DNA from: Pseudomonadota bacterium
GTDB lineage: Bacteria; Pseudomonadota; Alphaproteobacteria; Acetobacterales; Acetobacteraceae
Length of the DNA stretch: 64,000 nucleotides
Direction of reading: 5' to 3'
Assembly (NCBI GenBank): GCA_021845595.1
Contig: JAJZVV010000004.1
Coordinates: 1 to 64,000 of the forward strand
Shown here: piece by piece, positions 51,579 through 59,301 of the stretch
Layout of the letters: every line of letters begins with the position of its first letter
Numbering within the stretch: the stretch's first letter is position 1
The notes under the pieces: model-generated
Database searches by the model: none
What the model was told of the DNA's origin: nothing
What the model saw: only the letters and a program-made list of their open reading frames with translations
Position numbers and translations under genes: made by a program

Positions 51579-51986
51579 TCAGGCAGCGGACTTGCGCATC
51601 GCGTCCAGGCTCCAGGCGCCACCGCCGGCGGCGGCGAAATAGAGGAACACGAAGGAGTAGAACACCGCCGCCTCGCCCTGGTTCAGCACCGGGTAGAAGC
51701 CCTGCGGCGCGTGGACCATGAAATAGGCTACCGCCATCTCGCCCGAAAGGATGAACGCGGTGATCTGTGTGAACAGGCCGAGGATGACAAGCACGCCGCC
51801 GACCACTTCCAGCACGCCCGCCAGCCCGATCAGCGAGACCAGGGGAAGATGGTCGAAATAGGCGACGTGGGGGAACCCGAACAGCTTCGCGGTGCCATGT
51901 TCGAGGAACAGCAGACCGACCGCGATCCGCAGCACGCTGAGCAGGCGCGGCGACCAAGCCGCAAGGCCGTTGACACGATCGGACAT
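51579..51986 (-). CDS. DoxX-family membrane protein
   Basis: A 135-residue DoxX protein with four helices (first about residues 15-35, containing GLLFLEHGTAKLFGF, then LEVVGGVLVILGLFT and later segments). It is unrelated in context to the bufferin-operon DoxX. The divergent HxlR-type regulator 163 bases away probably controls it, a common pairing for redox or electrophile-responsive DoxX genes. Confidence 0.9.
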   Translation of the reverse strand: MSDRVNGLAAWSPRLLSVLRIAVGLLFLEHGTAKLFGFPHVAYFDHLPLVSLIGLAGVLEVVGGVLVILGLFTQITAFILSGEMAVAYFMVHAPQGFYPVLNQGEAAVFYSFVFLYFAAAGGGAWSLDAMRKSAA

Positions 51987-52032
51987 CGCTTTTCCCTTCC
52001 TGTATCGGTCCGCTGATCCGGATCCGAACTCA

Positions 52033-52111
52033 CTCTCGATTTGAGAGCGACGATGATCTATATACCGTGAGTGGGCCGTGCAAGAATGGATTTTTTCGTA
52101 ACCTAGTTACG
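52033..52111. promoter_or_regulatory. Candidate operators between doxX-like and hxlR-like genes
   Basis: Two dyads lie in the divergent spacer: CTCTC-N5-GAGAG at 52033-52047 and CGTAAC-CTA-GTTACG at 52097-52111, a perfect 6-bp-arm palindrome. Dimeric HxlR proteins bind such sites. The second lies just upstream of the regulator start and suits autoregulation. Binding is inferred. Confidence 0.5.
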
Positions 52112-52149
52112 CCAAAGGAACTTGCATCCGGCCAGGAACGAGGAGCGCG

Positions 52150-52527
52150 ATGATGGACCTTCCCCATGCCGAGGCGCCAGTGCGCGAGCCCTGCCCGATC
52201 CGCGACATTCTCGACCGGATCGGCGACCGCTGGAGCCTCCTCGCGCTGTTCGCGCTGGCCTCCGGCACGCTGCGCTTCACCGAACTCCGCCGCGCCATCG
52301 GCGACATCTCCCAGCGCATGCTCGCACAGACGTTGCGCACGCTGGAGCAGGACGGCTTCCTCACGCGCACCGCCTACCCGACGATCCCGCCACGGGTGGA
52401 CTATGCGCTGACGCCGCTCGGCCGCTCGCTGCTGGCCCCGATGGATACGCTGCTCGGTTGGGCGAAGGCGAACCAGCCCGCCATCCACGCGGCCCGTGCC
52501 GCCTACGCCGCGCGGGCGCGCGACTGA
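52150..52527 (+). CDS. HxlR-family transcriptional regulator
   Basis: A 125-residue winged-helix protein: [22 protein letters not shown] with the N-terminal conserved Cys (residue 15) used for thiol sensing in several HxlR members, [28 protein letters not shown] as the recognition helix, and the wing YALTPLG. It diverges from the DoxX gene and converges with pqqE (12 bases between stops). Confidence 0.92.
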   Translation: MMDLPHAEAPVREPCPIRDILDRIGDRWSLLALFALASGTLRFTELRRAIGDISQRMLAQTLRTLEQDGFLTRTAYPTIPPRVDYALTPLGRSLLAPMDTLLGWAKANQPAIHAARAAYAARARD

Positions 52528-52539
52528 GGGACGCCGGCC

Positions 52540-53685
52540 TCAGTCGGCCGCTTCGACCGGAGCCTCCGCCGCCTCCGCCGCGCCGATGCGGCGATAGACA
52601 TAGGCCGGGGCGATCTCCGGCCGCTCGAACGCCACCGCCTGCATCAGCGCATGGTCCGGCGACAGGGCGCAGGCCGGGTCGGTGCGCTCCGGGTCGCCGG
52701 TCATGGCGAAGGCCTGGCAGCGGCAGCCGCCCCAGTCGATCTCGCGCCGGTCGCAGGACTGGCACGGCTCGGGCATCCATGCGGTGCCGCGGAAGCGCAG
52801 GAAGGCGGGGTCGGCGTGCCAGATCTCGGCCAGGCTCACCTCGGTCACCGAGGCGAAGGCGAAGCCGGGTAGCGAATCGGCGGCGTGGCAGGGCATCGCC
52901 TTGCCGGTGGGGGTGATCACCATTTCCCGTCGCGCCCAGCCGCCCATGCAGGCTTTCGGCCGGCGGGCGTAGTAGTCCGGCACCACGTAGTCGATCACCA
53001 TGCGGCCCTTGAGCCGGGCACGCGCCGCTTCCACCACTTCGGTGGTGAAGTCGAGCTGCTCACGGCTCGGCAGCAGGGCGGCACGGTTGCGCAGACCCCA
53101 GCCGTAATACTGCACATGCGCGATCTCGACCCGGCCGGCGCCGAGCTCCTCGGCCAGCGCCAGCATGCGCGGCACGCGCTCGGCGTTGCGCCGCTGGATG
53201 ACGAAATTCAGCGTCAGCGGCAGGCCGGAGGATTTGATCAGCTCCGCCGCCTGCAGCTTGCGCGCGTGCGCCCCGCTGAGCCCGGCGACATCGTCGCCCG
53301 CCGCGCCGTCGATGTCCTGGAAGCTGAGCTGGATATGGTCGATCCCGGCCGCGATGAGGCCGGCGATCGAACCCGGGTCGAGCAGCACGCCGGAGGTGAT
53401 GAGGTTGGAATAGAGCCCGAGTTCGGCCGCGCGCCGGACCAGGGCCGGCAGATCCTTGCGGGCCATCGGCTCGCCGCCGGTGAAATGCACCTGCAGCGCG
53501 CCGAGCGCGGCACCCTGCTCCATCACCGCGCACCACGAAGCGGTATCCAGCTCGGCGCTGGCGCGGGCGAGCTCGAGCGGGTTCGAGCAATACGGGCACT
53601 GCAGCGGGCAGCGATGGGTGAGTTCGAGGATCAGCCCGAGCGGCGGCTCGGCGGCGCGGCGAGGCGTCGGCTCGATGGCGTTCAT
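52540..53685 (-). CDS. pqqE: PQQ biosynthesis radical SAM enzyme PqqE
   Basis: A 381-residue radical SAM/SPASM enzyme that crosslinks Glu and Tyr of the PqqA peptide. The SAM-cluster motif is CPLQCPYC near residue 26, and the auxiliary-cluster cysteines are in the C-terminal part (KACMGG, MPCHAADS, PCQSC and GGCRCQ). It overlaps pqqD by four bases and is the last gene of the operon. Confidence 0.96.
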   Translation of the reverse strand: MNAIEPTPRRAAEPPLGLILELTHRCPLQCPYCSNPLELARASAELDTASWCAVMEQGAALGALQVHFTGGEPMARKDLPALVRRAAELGLYSNLITSGVLLDPGSIAGLIAAGIDHIQLSFQDIDGAAGDDVAGLSGAHARKLQAAELIKSSGLPLTLNFVIQRRNAERVPRMLALAEELGAGRVEIAHVQYYGWGLRNRAALLPSREQLDFTTEVVEAARARLKGRMVIDYVVPDYYARRPKACMGGWARREMVITPTGKAMPCHAADSLPGFAFASVTEVSLAEIWHADPAFLRFRGTAWMPEPCQSCDRREIDWGGCRCQAFAMTGDPERTDPACALSPDHALMQAVAFERPEIAPAYVYRRIGAAEAAEAPVEAAD

Positions 53686-53963
53686 AGGCGGATCGCTCCC
53701 TTGGCGGCGAGGTCGGTGAGCATCGCGGCGACATCCTCGGCGATCACCGGACGCGGCGCATTGAACCGCGCCGCCAGATCATCGACGATGGCGCCGAGGC
53801 TGCGCCTGCCGTCCACTAGCTGCAACACCGCCACCGCCGGTTCATCCGGCACGAACAGCCGCTCCGGCGCCAGCACCACCCAGGCTTTTCGCACCGCATC
53901 AAAGCGGAACTTTGCCCCGGGGCGGAAGGCGGGGACGACGTCCTCGGCCAATGCCGCGCTCAT
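53682..53963 (-). CDS. pqqD: PqqA-binding chaperone PqqD
   Basis: A 93-residue PqqD that presents PqqA to PqqE (RFDAVRKAWVVLAPERLFVPDEPAVAVLQLVDG, the winged-helix RiPP-recognition fold). ATG at 53963 overlaps the pqqC stop (ATGA). The longer open frame upstream is a shadow of pqqC. It is a separate gene, not a PqqCD fusion as in some methylotrophs. Confidence 0.93.
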   Translation of the reverse strand: MSAALAEDVVPAFRPGAKFRFDAVRKAWVVLAPERLFVPDEPAVAVLQLVDGRRSLGAIVDDLAARFNAPRPVIAEDVAAMLTDLAAKGAIRL

Positions 53964-54739
53964 GCGGCCCCCGCCGCGGGATCCGCGGCGTGATCCTCGG
54001 GAACGAAGGCGCCGGGCGGGACCAGGCCGGGGAAGACATAGGCGAAATAGAGTGCATCGAGCTGCGCCCACAGCACATCGCACTTGAAGCGCAGCGCCGC
54101 CATCGCCGCCGCCTGGTCCTCCACGGTGCGCGCATTCTCCTTGACATAGGCCAGGGCGAAATCGGCATCGCGCGGCGCCTGGGTCAGACGCGGGGTGAAA
54201 TAGGCGAGCGTCTCCGGCGTGATGAAGGCGTAGTTCGCCAGCATGCCGGAGACCCGCTCGGCGATGATGCCGGGGGAGAACAACTCGGTGAGCGAGGAGG
54301 CGATGGCCTCCAGCAGGCTGCGTTCGCGGACGAAATGGACATAGGCGTCGACCGCGAAGCGAGTCGCCGCGAGCAGCCCTTCGGTGGACGTGACATAGTC
54401 GGGGGCGAGCCCGACGCCCTCGGCGAGCTTCATCCAGCGCACGATGCCGCCCGTGCCCGGCGCGTCGCCGTCATGGTCGATGATGCGCGTCCGCCAGGCC
54501 CGGCGCAGCTCGGCCGTCGGCATGCGGGCGAGCAGGAACGCGTCCTTCACCGGGATCTGCGACTGGTAATAGTACCGATTCAGCGCCCAGGCCTGGACCT
54601 GTCCGCGACGCAGCCGCCCGGCATGCAGCAGCTTATGGAACGGGTGGAGATTGTGATAGCGCTCAGCCCCGATGCGGCGCAGCGCCGCCTCCAGCGCCTC
54701 CGGCGAGAGCGGCCCCTCCGGCCTGCCGATATGCGTCAC
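53960..54739 (-). CDS. pqqC: PQQ synthase PqqC
   Basis: A 259-residue cofactorless oxidase performing the last ring closure and oxidation to PQQ. Typical segments are RYHNLHPFHKLLHAGRL, RYYYQSQIPVKDA, IIDHDG and YFTPRL. It overlaps pqqB and pqqD by four bases each. Confidence 0.95.
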   Translation of the reverse strand: MTHIGRPEGPLSPEALEAALRRIGAERYHNLHPFHKLLHAGRLRRGQVQAWALNRYYYQSQIPVKDAFLLARMPTAELRRAWRTRIIDHDGDAPGTGGIVRWMKLAEGVGLAPDYVTSTEGLLAATRFAVDAYVHFVRERSLLEAIASSLTELFSPGIIAERVSGMLANYAFITPETLAYFTPRLTQAPRDADFALAYVKENARTVEDQAAAMAALRFKCDVLWAQLDALYFAYVFPGLVPPGAFVPEDHAADPAAGAA

Positions 54740-55656
54740 AGGGTGAACTCCATGCCGTCGAAGCCGACGGCCCAGCCGGCCGCCTCGAATTGCGCCCGCT
54801 CGGGCGAATCGGCGAGCAGGACCGGGTTGGAATTATTGATGTGCACCAGGACCTTGCGCTCGACGCCGAGGTCCGCGAAGGCGGCCATGGTGCCGTCCGG
54901 CCCGGACAGGCTCATATGGCCCATGCGCTGCCCGGTCTTGGTGCCGGCGCCGGCGCGGATCATTTCGTCGTCGCGCCACATCGTGCCGTCGAAGAAGACG
55001 AGTTCGGCGCCACGCAGCCGGGCGCGCAACCGCGGCGTCATGGCGGCGCAGCCGGGGATGAAAAAGAGCGTATGGCGGCCATCGGTGACGGCGATGCCCA
55101 CCGTCTCCTCGCCCTCGACGATCGGCGGCGCCTCGCCGGGCACTTCGAGATAGAGCGGCACCTTGCCCGGAACGGCGAAAAGCTCGATGGCCAGACCGGA
55201 CGGCGTGCCATCCGGCAGGGCAAGCGGGGTCGGCATGTCCAGGGGAACGGCCTGGCGGGCGACGACGTCGCTGGCCAGTACGTCGAAAATCGAATTCCGT
55301 TCGAGCACGCCGAGTACGCAGGCGGTGGCGTAAATGGTCAAGGGCTGGCGCTCGCGCAGCACCAGGAGACCGGCGATGGCATCCACGTCGCCACCGTTCG
55401 GGATCACCCCGGCGATCGGCGAGGACCGCAGCCCCTCCTGCGGGTGCAGCACCGGCGTCGCCTCGATTTGCTGACGCAGATCGGGCGAGGCGTTCAGCAA
55501 AAACCAGCTGCGCCCATCGGCGCTGACCGCGACCGACGCCTGCGTGCGGCGCGGTGCCGCCGGATCCCCGGCCCGCGCGCGCCGACATGCGGGCGCATTC
55601 GAATTCCACTGCGGGAAGCCACCCCCCGCAGCGGCACCAAGAACCACAGCCCGCAT
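54736..55656 (-). CDS. pqqB: PQQ biosynthesis protein PqqB
   Basis: A 306-residue metallo-beta-lactamase-fold hydroxylase acting on the excised Glu-Tyr product. It starts MRAVVLGAAAGGGFPQWN and shows LNASPDL, IPNGGDVDAI (where classical members read THADIDH), VHINNSNP and FFDGTMWRDDE. It lies 61 bases after pqqA, beyond a strong hairpin. Confidence 0.94.
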   Translation of the reverse strand: MRAVVLGAAAGGGFPQWNSNAPACRRARAGDPAAPRRTQASVAVSADGRSWFLLNASPDLRQQIEATPVLHPQEGLRSSPIAGVIPNGGDVDAIAGLLVLRERQPLTIYATACVLGVLERNSIFDVLASDVVARQAVPLDMPTPLALPDGTPSGLAIELFAVPGKVPLYLEVPGEAPPIVEGEETVGIAVTDGRHTLFFIPGCAAMTPRLRARLRGAELVFFDGTMWRDDEMIRAGAGTKTGQRMGHMSLSGPDGTMAAFADLGVERKVLVHINNSNPVLLADSPERAQFEAAGWAVGFDGMEFTL

Positions 55657-55675
55657 AATTCCCCGCGAAACAGAC

Positions 55676-55708
55676 CGCGCCGCTGCAATCAGACGTTGCA
55701 GCGGCGCG
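55676..55708 (-). promoter_or_regulatory. Hairpin between pqqA and pqqB
   Basis: A perfect 13-bp stem (55676-55688 and 55696-55708) with a seven-base loop sits between the two genes. A partial terminator or 3'-end stabiliser here would let pqqA, needed in excess as substrate peptide, be expressed above the enzymes, as described for other pqq operons. Confidence 0.65.
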
Positions 55709-55717
55709 CTTTCAGCC

Positions 55718-55798
55718 TTACTTCACTTCGGCGCAGGCGTAGCAGTTGATCTCGGCGCCGAGGGCGATTTCGACGATCTTCGGGGACTTCCAGGCCAT
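55718..55798 (-). CDS. pqqA: PQQ precursor peptide PqqA
   Basis: A 26-residue substrate peptide, MAWKSPKIVEIALGAEINCY followed by ACAEVK. It has the Glu16 and Tyr20 pair that PqqE joins to make PQQ (ExxxY spacing). GAGG lies upstream of ATG. It is too short for most gene callers. A Cys sits on each side of the Tyr region (Cys19, Cys22), an alphaproteobacterial variation. Confidence 0.97.
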   Translation of the reverse strand: MAWKSPKIVEIALGAEINCYACAEVK

Positions 55799-56071
55799 GG
55801 CGTTACCTCATCGTTTGAGAGTTTGATACATTGCGCGTCGCGGCGCCGTTCGCCCTCTGCCGTATGCGTCACTGGCGAGGAACGACGAAACCGCCCGACC
55901 GAGAGGATCTCCCCCCAATCTCTGCTGTATGTAGACGAACCCCTGGCCCCCGGCAAATTGATTTTATCGATCGGGATCATCGGCATGCCGATCACCCCGC
56001 CTCCCCCCTTGGCGGGCGATCGTATCGGGTGCGAGAATGAACGCGCCGGCACTATGGCGTAGCGGGACGGC
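55799..56071. promoter_or_regulatory. Divergent control region of pqqA and lysR
   Basis: A 273-bp spacer that must hold both promoters. A perfect 14-bp palindrome ATCGGCATGCCGAT lies at 55979-55992, about 80 bases before the LysR start, flanked by further GATC-rich half-sites. It is a candidate LysR box. Confidence 0.5.
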
Positions 56072-56965
56072 ATGATCGACAAGCTCGAATATCTCCTCGC
56101 GCTCGCGCAGGAAAAGCATTTCGGCCGCGCCGCAGCGGCGTCCGGCGTCAGCCAGCCGACCCTGTCGGCGGGGATCAAACAGCTCGAAGAGGCGCTCGGC
56201 GTGCTACTCGTCCAGCGCGGCTCTCGCTTTCTCGGCTTCACCGCCGAGGGCGAACGCACGCTGGACTGGGCGCGGCGCATCGTGGGTGATGCCCGGGCCA
56301 TGCGCCAGGAGCTGCGCGCCCTCAAGCGCGGCCTCGCCGGGATGCTGAGGATCGCCGTGGTGCCGACCGCACTCGGCATGGTCGCTGCGTTGACCACGCC
56401 CTATCGCGCGCGCCACGAGGCGGTCACCTTCACCATCCTCTCGCGCACGTCTATCGAGATCCTGGCGCTTCTGGAGAATCTCGAGGTCGATGCCGGGCTC
56501 ACCTATATCGATAACGAACCGCTCGGGCGGGTGCGCTCGGTTCCGCTCTATCGCGAGCATTACTGCCTCCTCACCGCCCCCACCGCCCCGCTCGGCGATC
56601 GCGATCACGTGACCTGGGCCGAGGTCGGCACCATCCCGCTGTGCCTGTTGACCCCAGACATGCAGAACCGGCGCATCATCGACCGCATGCTGCGCGCCGC
56701 CAATCCGGACGTCTCACCGACGCTCGAGTCCAACTCGATGGTGGCGCTGTGGTCGCATGTCCGCACCGGACACTGGGCCAGTATCATGCCGAGGCGACTG
56801 GCCGAGACGCTCGGGCTCAGCGAGGCGATCCGCGCCGTTCCCATCGAGCCGGGCCCCTCCAGCCCGCTGATCGGCCTGGTCGTGCCCCAGCGCGACCCGA
56901 TGACGCCCCTGACCGCCGCCCTCGTCGCCGAGGCGCAGATTCTGGCTCCCAAACTGCTCGACTAG
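56072..56965 (+). CDS. LysR-family regulator, probably of formate dehydrogenase
   Basis: A 297-residue LysR-type regulator: N-terminal helix-turn-helix (residues 3-60; HFGRAAAASGVSQPTLSAGIKQLEEALG) and a periplasmic-binding-protein-like effector domain (about 90-290). It lies just before fdsGBA in the same direction, the position of the LysR-type FdsR regulator in other bacteria, and it diverges from pqqA. Formate or a related carboxylate is a plausible effector. Both targets are inferred from position. Confidence 0.85.
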   Translation: MIDKLEYLLALAQEKHFGRAAAASGVSQPTLSAGIKQLEEALGVLLVQRGSRFLGFTAEGERTLDWARRIVGDARAMRQELRALKRGLAGMLRIAVVPTALGMVAALTTPYRARHEAVTFTILSRTSIEILALLENLEVDAGLTYIDNEPLGRVRSVPLYREHYCLLTAPTAPLGDRDHVTWAEVGTIPLCLLTPDMQNRRIIDRMLRAANPDVSPTLESNSMVALWSHVRTGHWASIMPRRLAETLGLSEAIRAVPIEPGPSSPLIGLVVPQRDPMTPLTAALVAEAQILAPKLLD

Positions 56966-57081
56966 AGCAACCGCCGATCTGATTGAGCCGTTCCGGCTCG
57001 ATCAGATCGGAGATAAGTTGCTCTAGACTCATAGGTTTCTAGAGCACGACCGTCCGACCAGATGATTCCATCCGGTCGGAC
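56962..57081. repeat. Tandem hairpin element before fdsG
   Basis: Outer arms CTAGAGCAAC (56962-56971) and GTTGCTCTAG (57017-57026) enclose a 17-bp near-perfect stem (56974-56990 with 56994-57010). A second CTAGAGCA at 57039-57046 begins another stem of 13 bp with one mismatch (57052-57064 with 57069-57081). The structure suggests an intergenic repeat family. It could also terminate lysR or shape fds mRNA. Confidence 0.7.
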
Positions 57082-57247
57082 CGTGCGCCAGGGCACGCCC
57101 CGGCCCGCCCAGACATTCGGCAGCCAACCCTTCCTTAATAGAGCAGCTCTATCGTGCCACGAGGGGAAGCGCCTTGAACGCCGCCGCGTTTCGCCGCATC
57201 TCCCCAGGGGAATGCGCTCCAACGACAGCATAGAGGTTCTGGGGGAT

Positions 57248-57739
57248 ATGGCCAGTTCGCAGCCCAGGGTGTCCGACCTCGCGTGGGACGCCGATCGCGC
57301 CGCCGCCATCATCGCCGCGCATGCCGGCACGGAGGGACCGCTTCTGCCCGCCTTGCACGCACTGCAGGCGGCGTTCGGCCATATTCCCGCCGAGGCCGTG
57401 CCGGCCCTGGCGCACGCCTTCAACCTTTCGCGCGCCGATGTCCATGGCGTGGTGAGCTTCTATCACGATTTCCGCGACCACCCGGCCGGCCGGCACGTGC
57501 TGCGCCTGTGCCGCGCAGAGGCATGCCAGGCGATGGGCGGGGACGGGCTTGCCGCACGGGCGCGCGCCCGGCTCGGCGTCGGCTGGGGGGAGACGACGGC
57601 GGATGGTGCGCTGACGCTGGAGCCGGTCTTCTGCCTCGGGCTCTGCGCCTGCGGCCCCTCGGCGATGCTGGACGGTGCCCTGCACGGAAGGCTCGATGCC
57701 GCCGCGCTCGACGCCCTGCTCGACGAGGTGGCACCATGA
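57248..57739 (+). CDS. fdsG: NAD-dependent formate dehydrogenase gamma subunit FdsG
   Basis: A 163-residue NuoE-like subunit with a thioredoxin-fold 2Fe-2S centre: cysteines in LCRAEACQAMG and FCLGLCACGPSAM. It passes electrons within the FdsGBA complex. ATG at 57248 gives the usual family length. An in-frame ATG at 57212 has an AGGGGA directly abutting it, which is too close for a ribosome site. It overlaps fdsB by four bases. Confidence 0.93.
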   Translation: MASSQPRVSDLAWDADRAAAIIAAHAGTEGPLLPALHALQAAFGHIPAEAVPALAHAFNLSRADVHGVVSFYHDFRDHPAGRHVLRLCRAEACQAMGGDGLAARARARLGVGWGETTADGALTLEPVFCLGLCACGPSAMLDGALHGRLDAAALDALLDEVAP

Positions 57740-59289
57740 CGCTGCGCCTGTTCATCCCGCGCGATGCCGGCGCGCTCGCCCTCGGCGCCGAGGCGGTGGC
57801 TGCGCGCCTCGCCGCGGCGCTGCGCCAGCACGGGGTCGCGCACGAAATCGTGCGCACCGGCTCGCGCGGTCTCTATTGGCTCGAACCGATGGTGGAGGTG
57901 GCGACCCCAGCGGGGCGCGTGGCCTATGGGCCGGTCGCGCCGGTCGCGGCCGAGAGCGTGCTGGAGGCGATCCTCGCCGACGCCGGGCCGCATCCGCTGC
58001 GCCTCGGCGCGCCGGATGCGATCCCCTTCCTCAAGCGCCAGACCCGCCTGAGCTTCGCCCGCTGCGGCGAGATCGACCCGCTCTCGCTCGCCGATTATCA
58101 GGCGGCGGGTGGCTATCTCGGCCTCACGCGCGCGCTGGCGATGGCGGGGCCGGCGGCAATCGAGACGGTGATTGAGTCCGGCCTGCGCGGGCGCGGCGGC
58201 GCCGGGTTCCCGACCGGGATCAAATGGCGCACCGCGGCACAGGCTGCCGGCGCGCGAAAATTCATCGTCTGCAATGCCGACGAGGGCGACTCCGGCACCT
58301 TCGCCGACCGGATGATCATGGAAGGCGACCCGTTCCTGCTCATCGAGGGCATGACGATTGCCGGCCTCGCCGTCGGCGCGGGCAAGGGCTACATCTATAT
58401 TCGGTCGGAATATCCGCACGCGATCGCGACCATGAACGCGGCCATCCTGCTCGCCCGCGCCGAGGGGTTGCTCGGCGGCGATGTCCTCGGCTCGGGCCGC
58501 GGCTTCGAGCTCGAGGTGCGGGTCGGCGCGGGCGCCTATGTCTGCGGCGAGGAAACAGCGCTGCTCGACAGCATCGAGGGCAAGCGTGGCCAGGTCCGCG
58601 CCAAGCCGCCGCTGCCGGCGATCACCGGCCTGTTCGGATGCCCGACGGTGATCAACAATGTCCTTACCCTGGTCGCGGTGCCATGGATCTTCAGCCACGG
58701 CGCTACGGCGTACCGTGAGTTCGGCATGGGCCGCTCACGCGGCACGATGCCAATTCAGCTCGCCGGCAATATCCGCCATGGCGGCCTCTATGAGGCGGCG
58801 TTCGGCGTCAGCCTCGGCACGCTCGTCGAGGACATCGGCGGCGGTACCGCCAGCGGCCGGCCGGTGCGCGCGGTGCAGGTCGGCGGCCCGCTCGGCGCCT
58901 ATTTCCCCCCTGCCCTGTTCGATACACCGTTCGACTACGAGGCCTTCGCCGCGCGCGACGGACTGATCGGCCATGGCGGGATCGTCGTCTTCGACGACAG
59001 CGTCGACATGGCGCGCCAGGCACGCTTCGCGCTGGAGTTCTGCAGCGTGGAATCATGCGGAAAGTGCACGCCCTGCCGCATCGGCTCGACGCGCGGTGTG
59101 GAAGTGCTCGACCGTGTGCTGGCCGGGGAAAATGTCGCCGCCAATCTCGCGCTCATCGAAGATCTCTGCCAGACGCTGAAATTCGGCTCGCTCTGCGCCC
59201 TCGGCGGCTTCACGCCCTATCCGGTGATGAGCGCGCTGACCCATTTCCGTGAAGATTTCGTCCCGCACCGCCCACTCGCGGCCGAATAG
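57736..59289 (+). CDS. fdsB: NAD-dependent formate dehydrogenase beta subunit FdsB
   Basis: A 517-residue NuoF-like flavoprotein that reduces NAD+. An N-terminal thioredoxin-like domain (about residues 1-90) precedes the FMN/NAD fold (GLRGRGGAGFPTG near 150, CNADEGDSGTFADR near 180, YVCGEETALLDSIEG near 265) and the 4Fe-4S cysteines ESCGKCTPCRIG near 440 with a later Cys in EDLCQT. Confidence 0.95.
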   Translation: MTLRLFIPRDAGALALGAEAVAARLAAALRQHGVAHEIVRTGSRGLYWLEPMVEVATPAGRVAYGPVAPVAAESVLEAILADAGPHPLRLGAPDAIPFLKRQTRLSFARCGEIDPLSLADYQAAGGYLGLTRALAMAGPAAIETVIESGLRGRGGAGFPTGIKWRTAAQAAGARKFIVCNADEGDSGTFADRMIMEGDPFLLIEGMTIAGLAVGAGKGYIYIRSEYPHAIATMNAAILLARAEGLLGGDVLGSGRGFELEVRVGAGAYVCGEETALLDSIEGKRGQVRAKPPLPAITGLFGCPTVINNVLTLVAVPWIFSHGATAYREFGMGRSRGTMPIQLAGNIRHGGLYEAAFGVSLGTLVEDIGGGTASGRPVRAVQVGGPLGAYFPPALFDTPFDYEAFAARDGLIGHGGIVVFDDSVDMARQARFALEFCSVESCGKCTPCRIGSTRGVEVLDRVLAGENVAANLALIEDLCQTLKFGSLCALGGFTPYPVMSALTHFREDFVPHRPLAAE

Positions 59290-59301
59290 GGAAAGAACGC
59301 C

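Noticed and set aside
40686-51986. The two DoxX genes as parts of one system
   Set aside because: They have different contexts, lengths and sequence; one ends the bufferin operon, the other pairs with an HxlR regulator.
52097-52111. GTAACC at 52099-52104 as a fourth ECF promoter
   Set aside because: No CGCA at the N16 position, and the sequence is part of a palindrome better explained as a regulator site.
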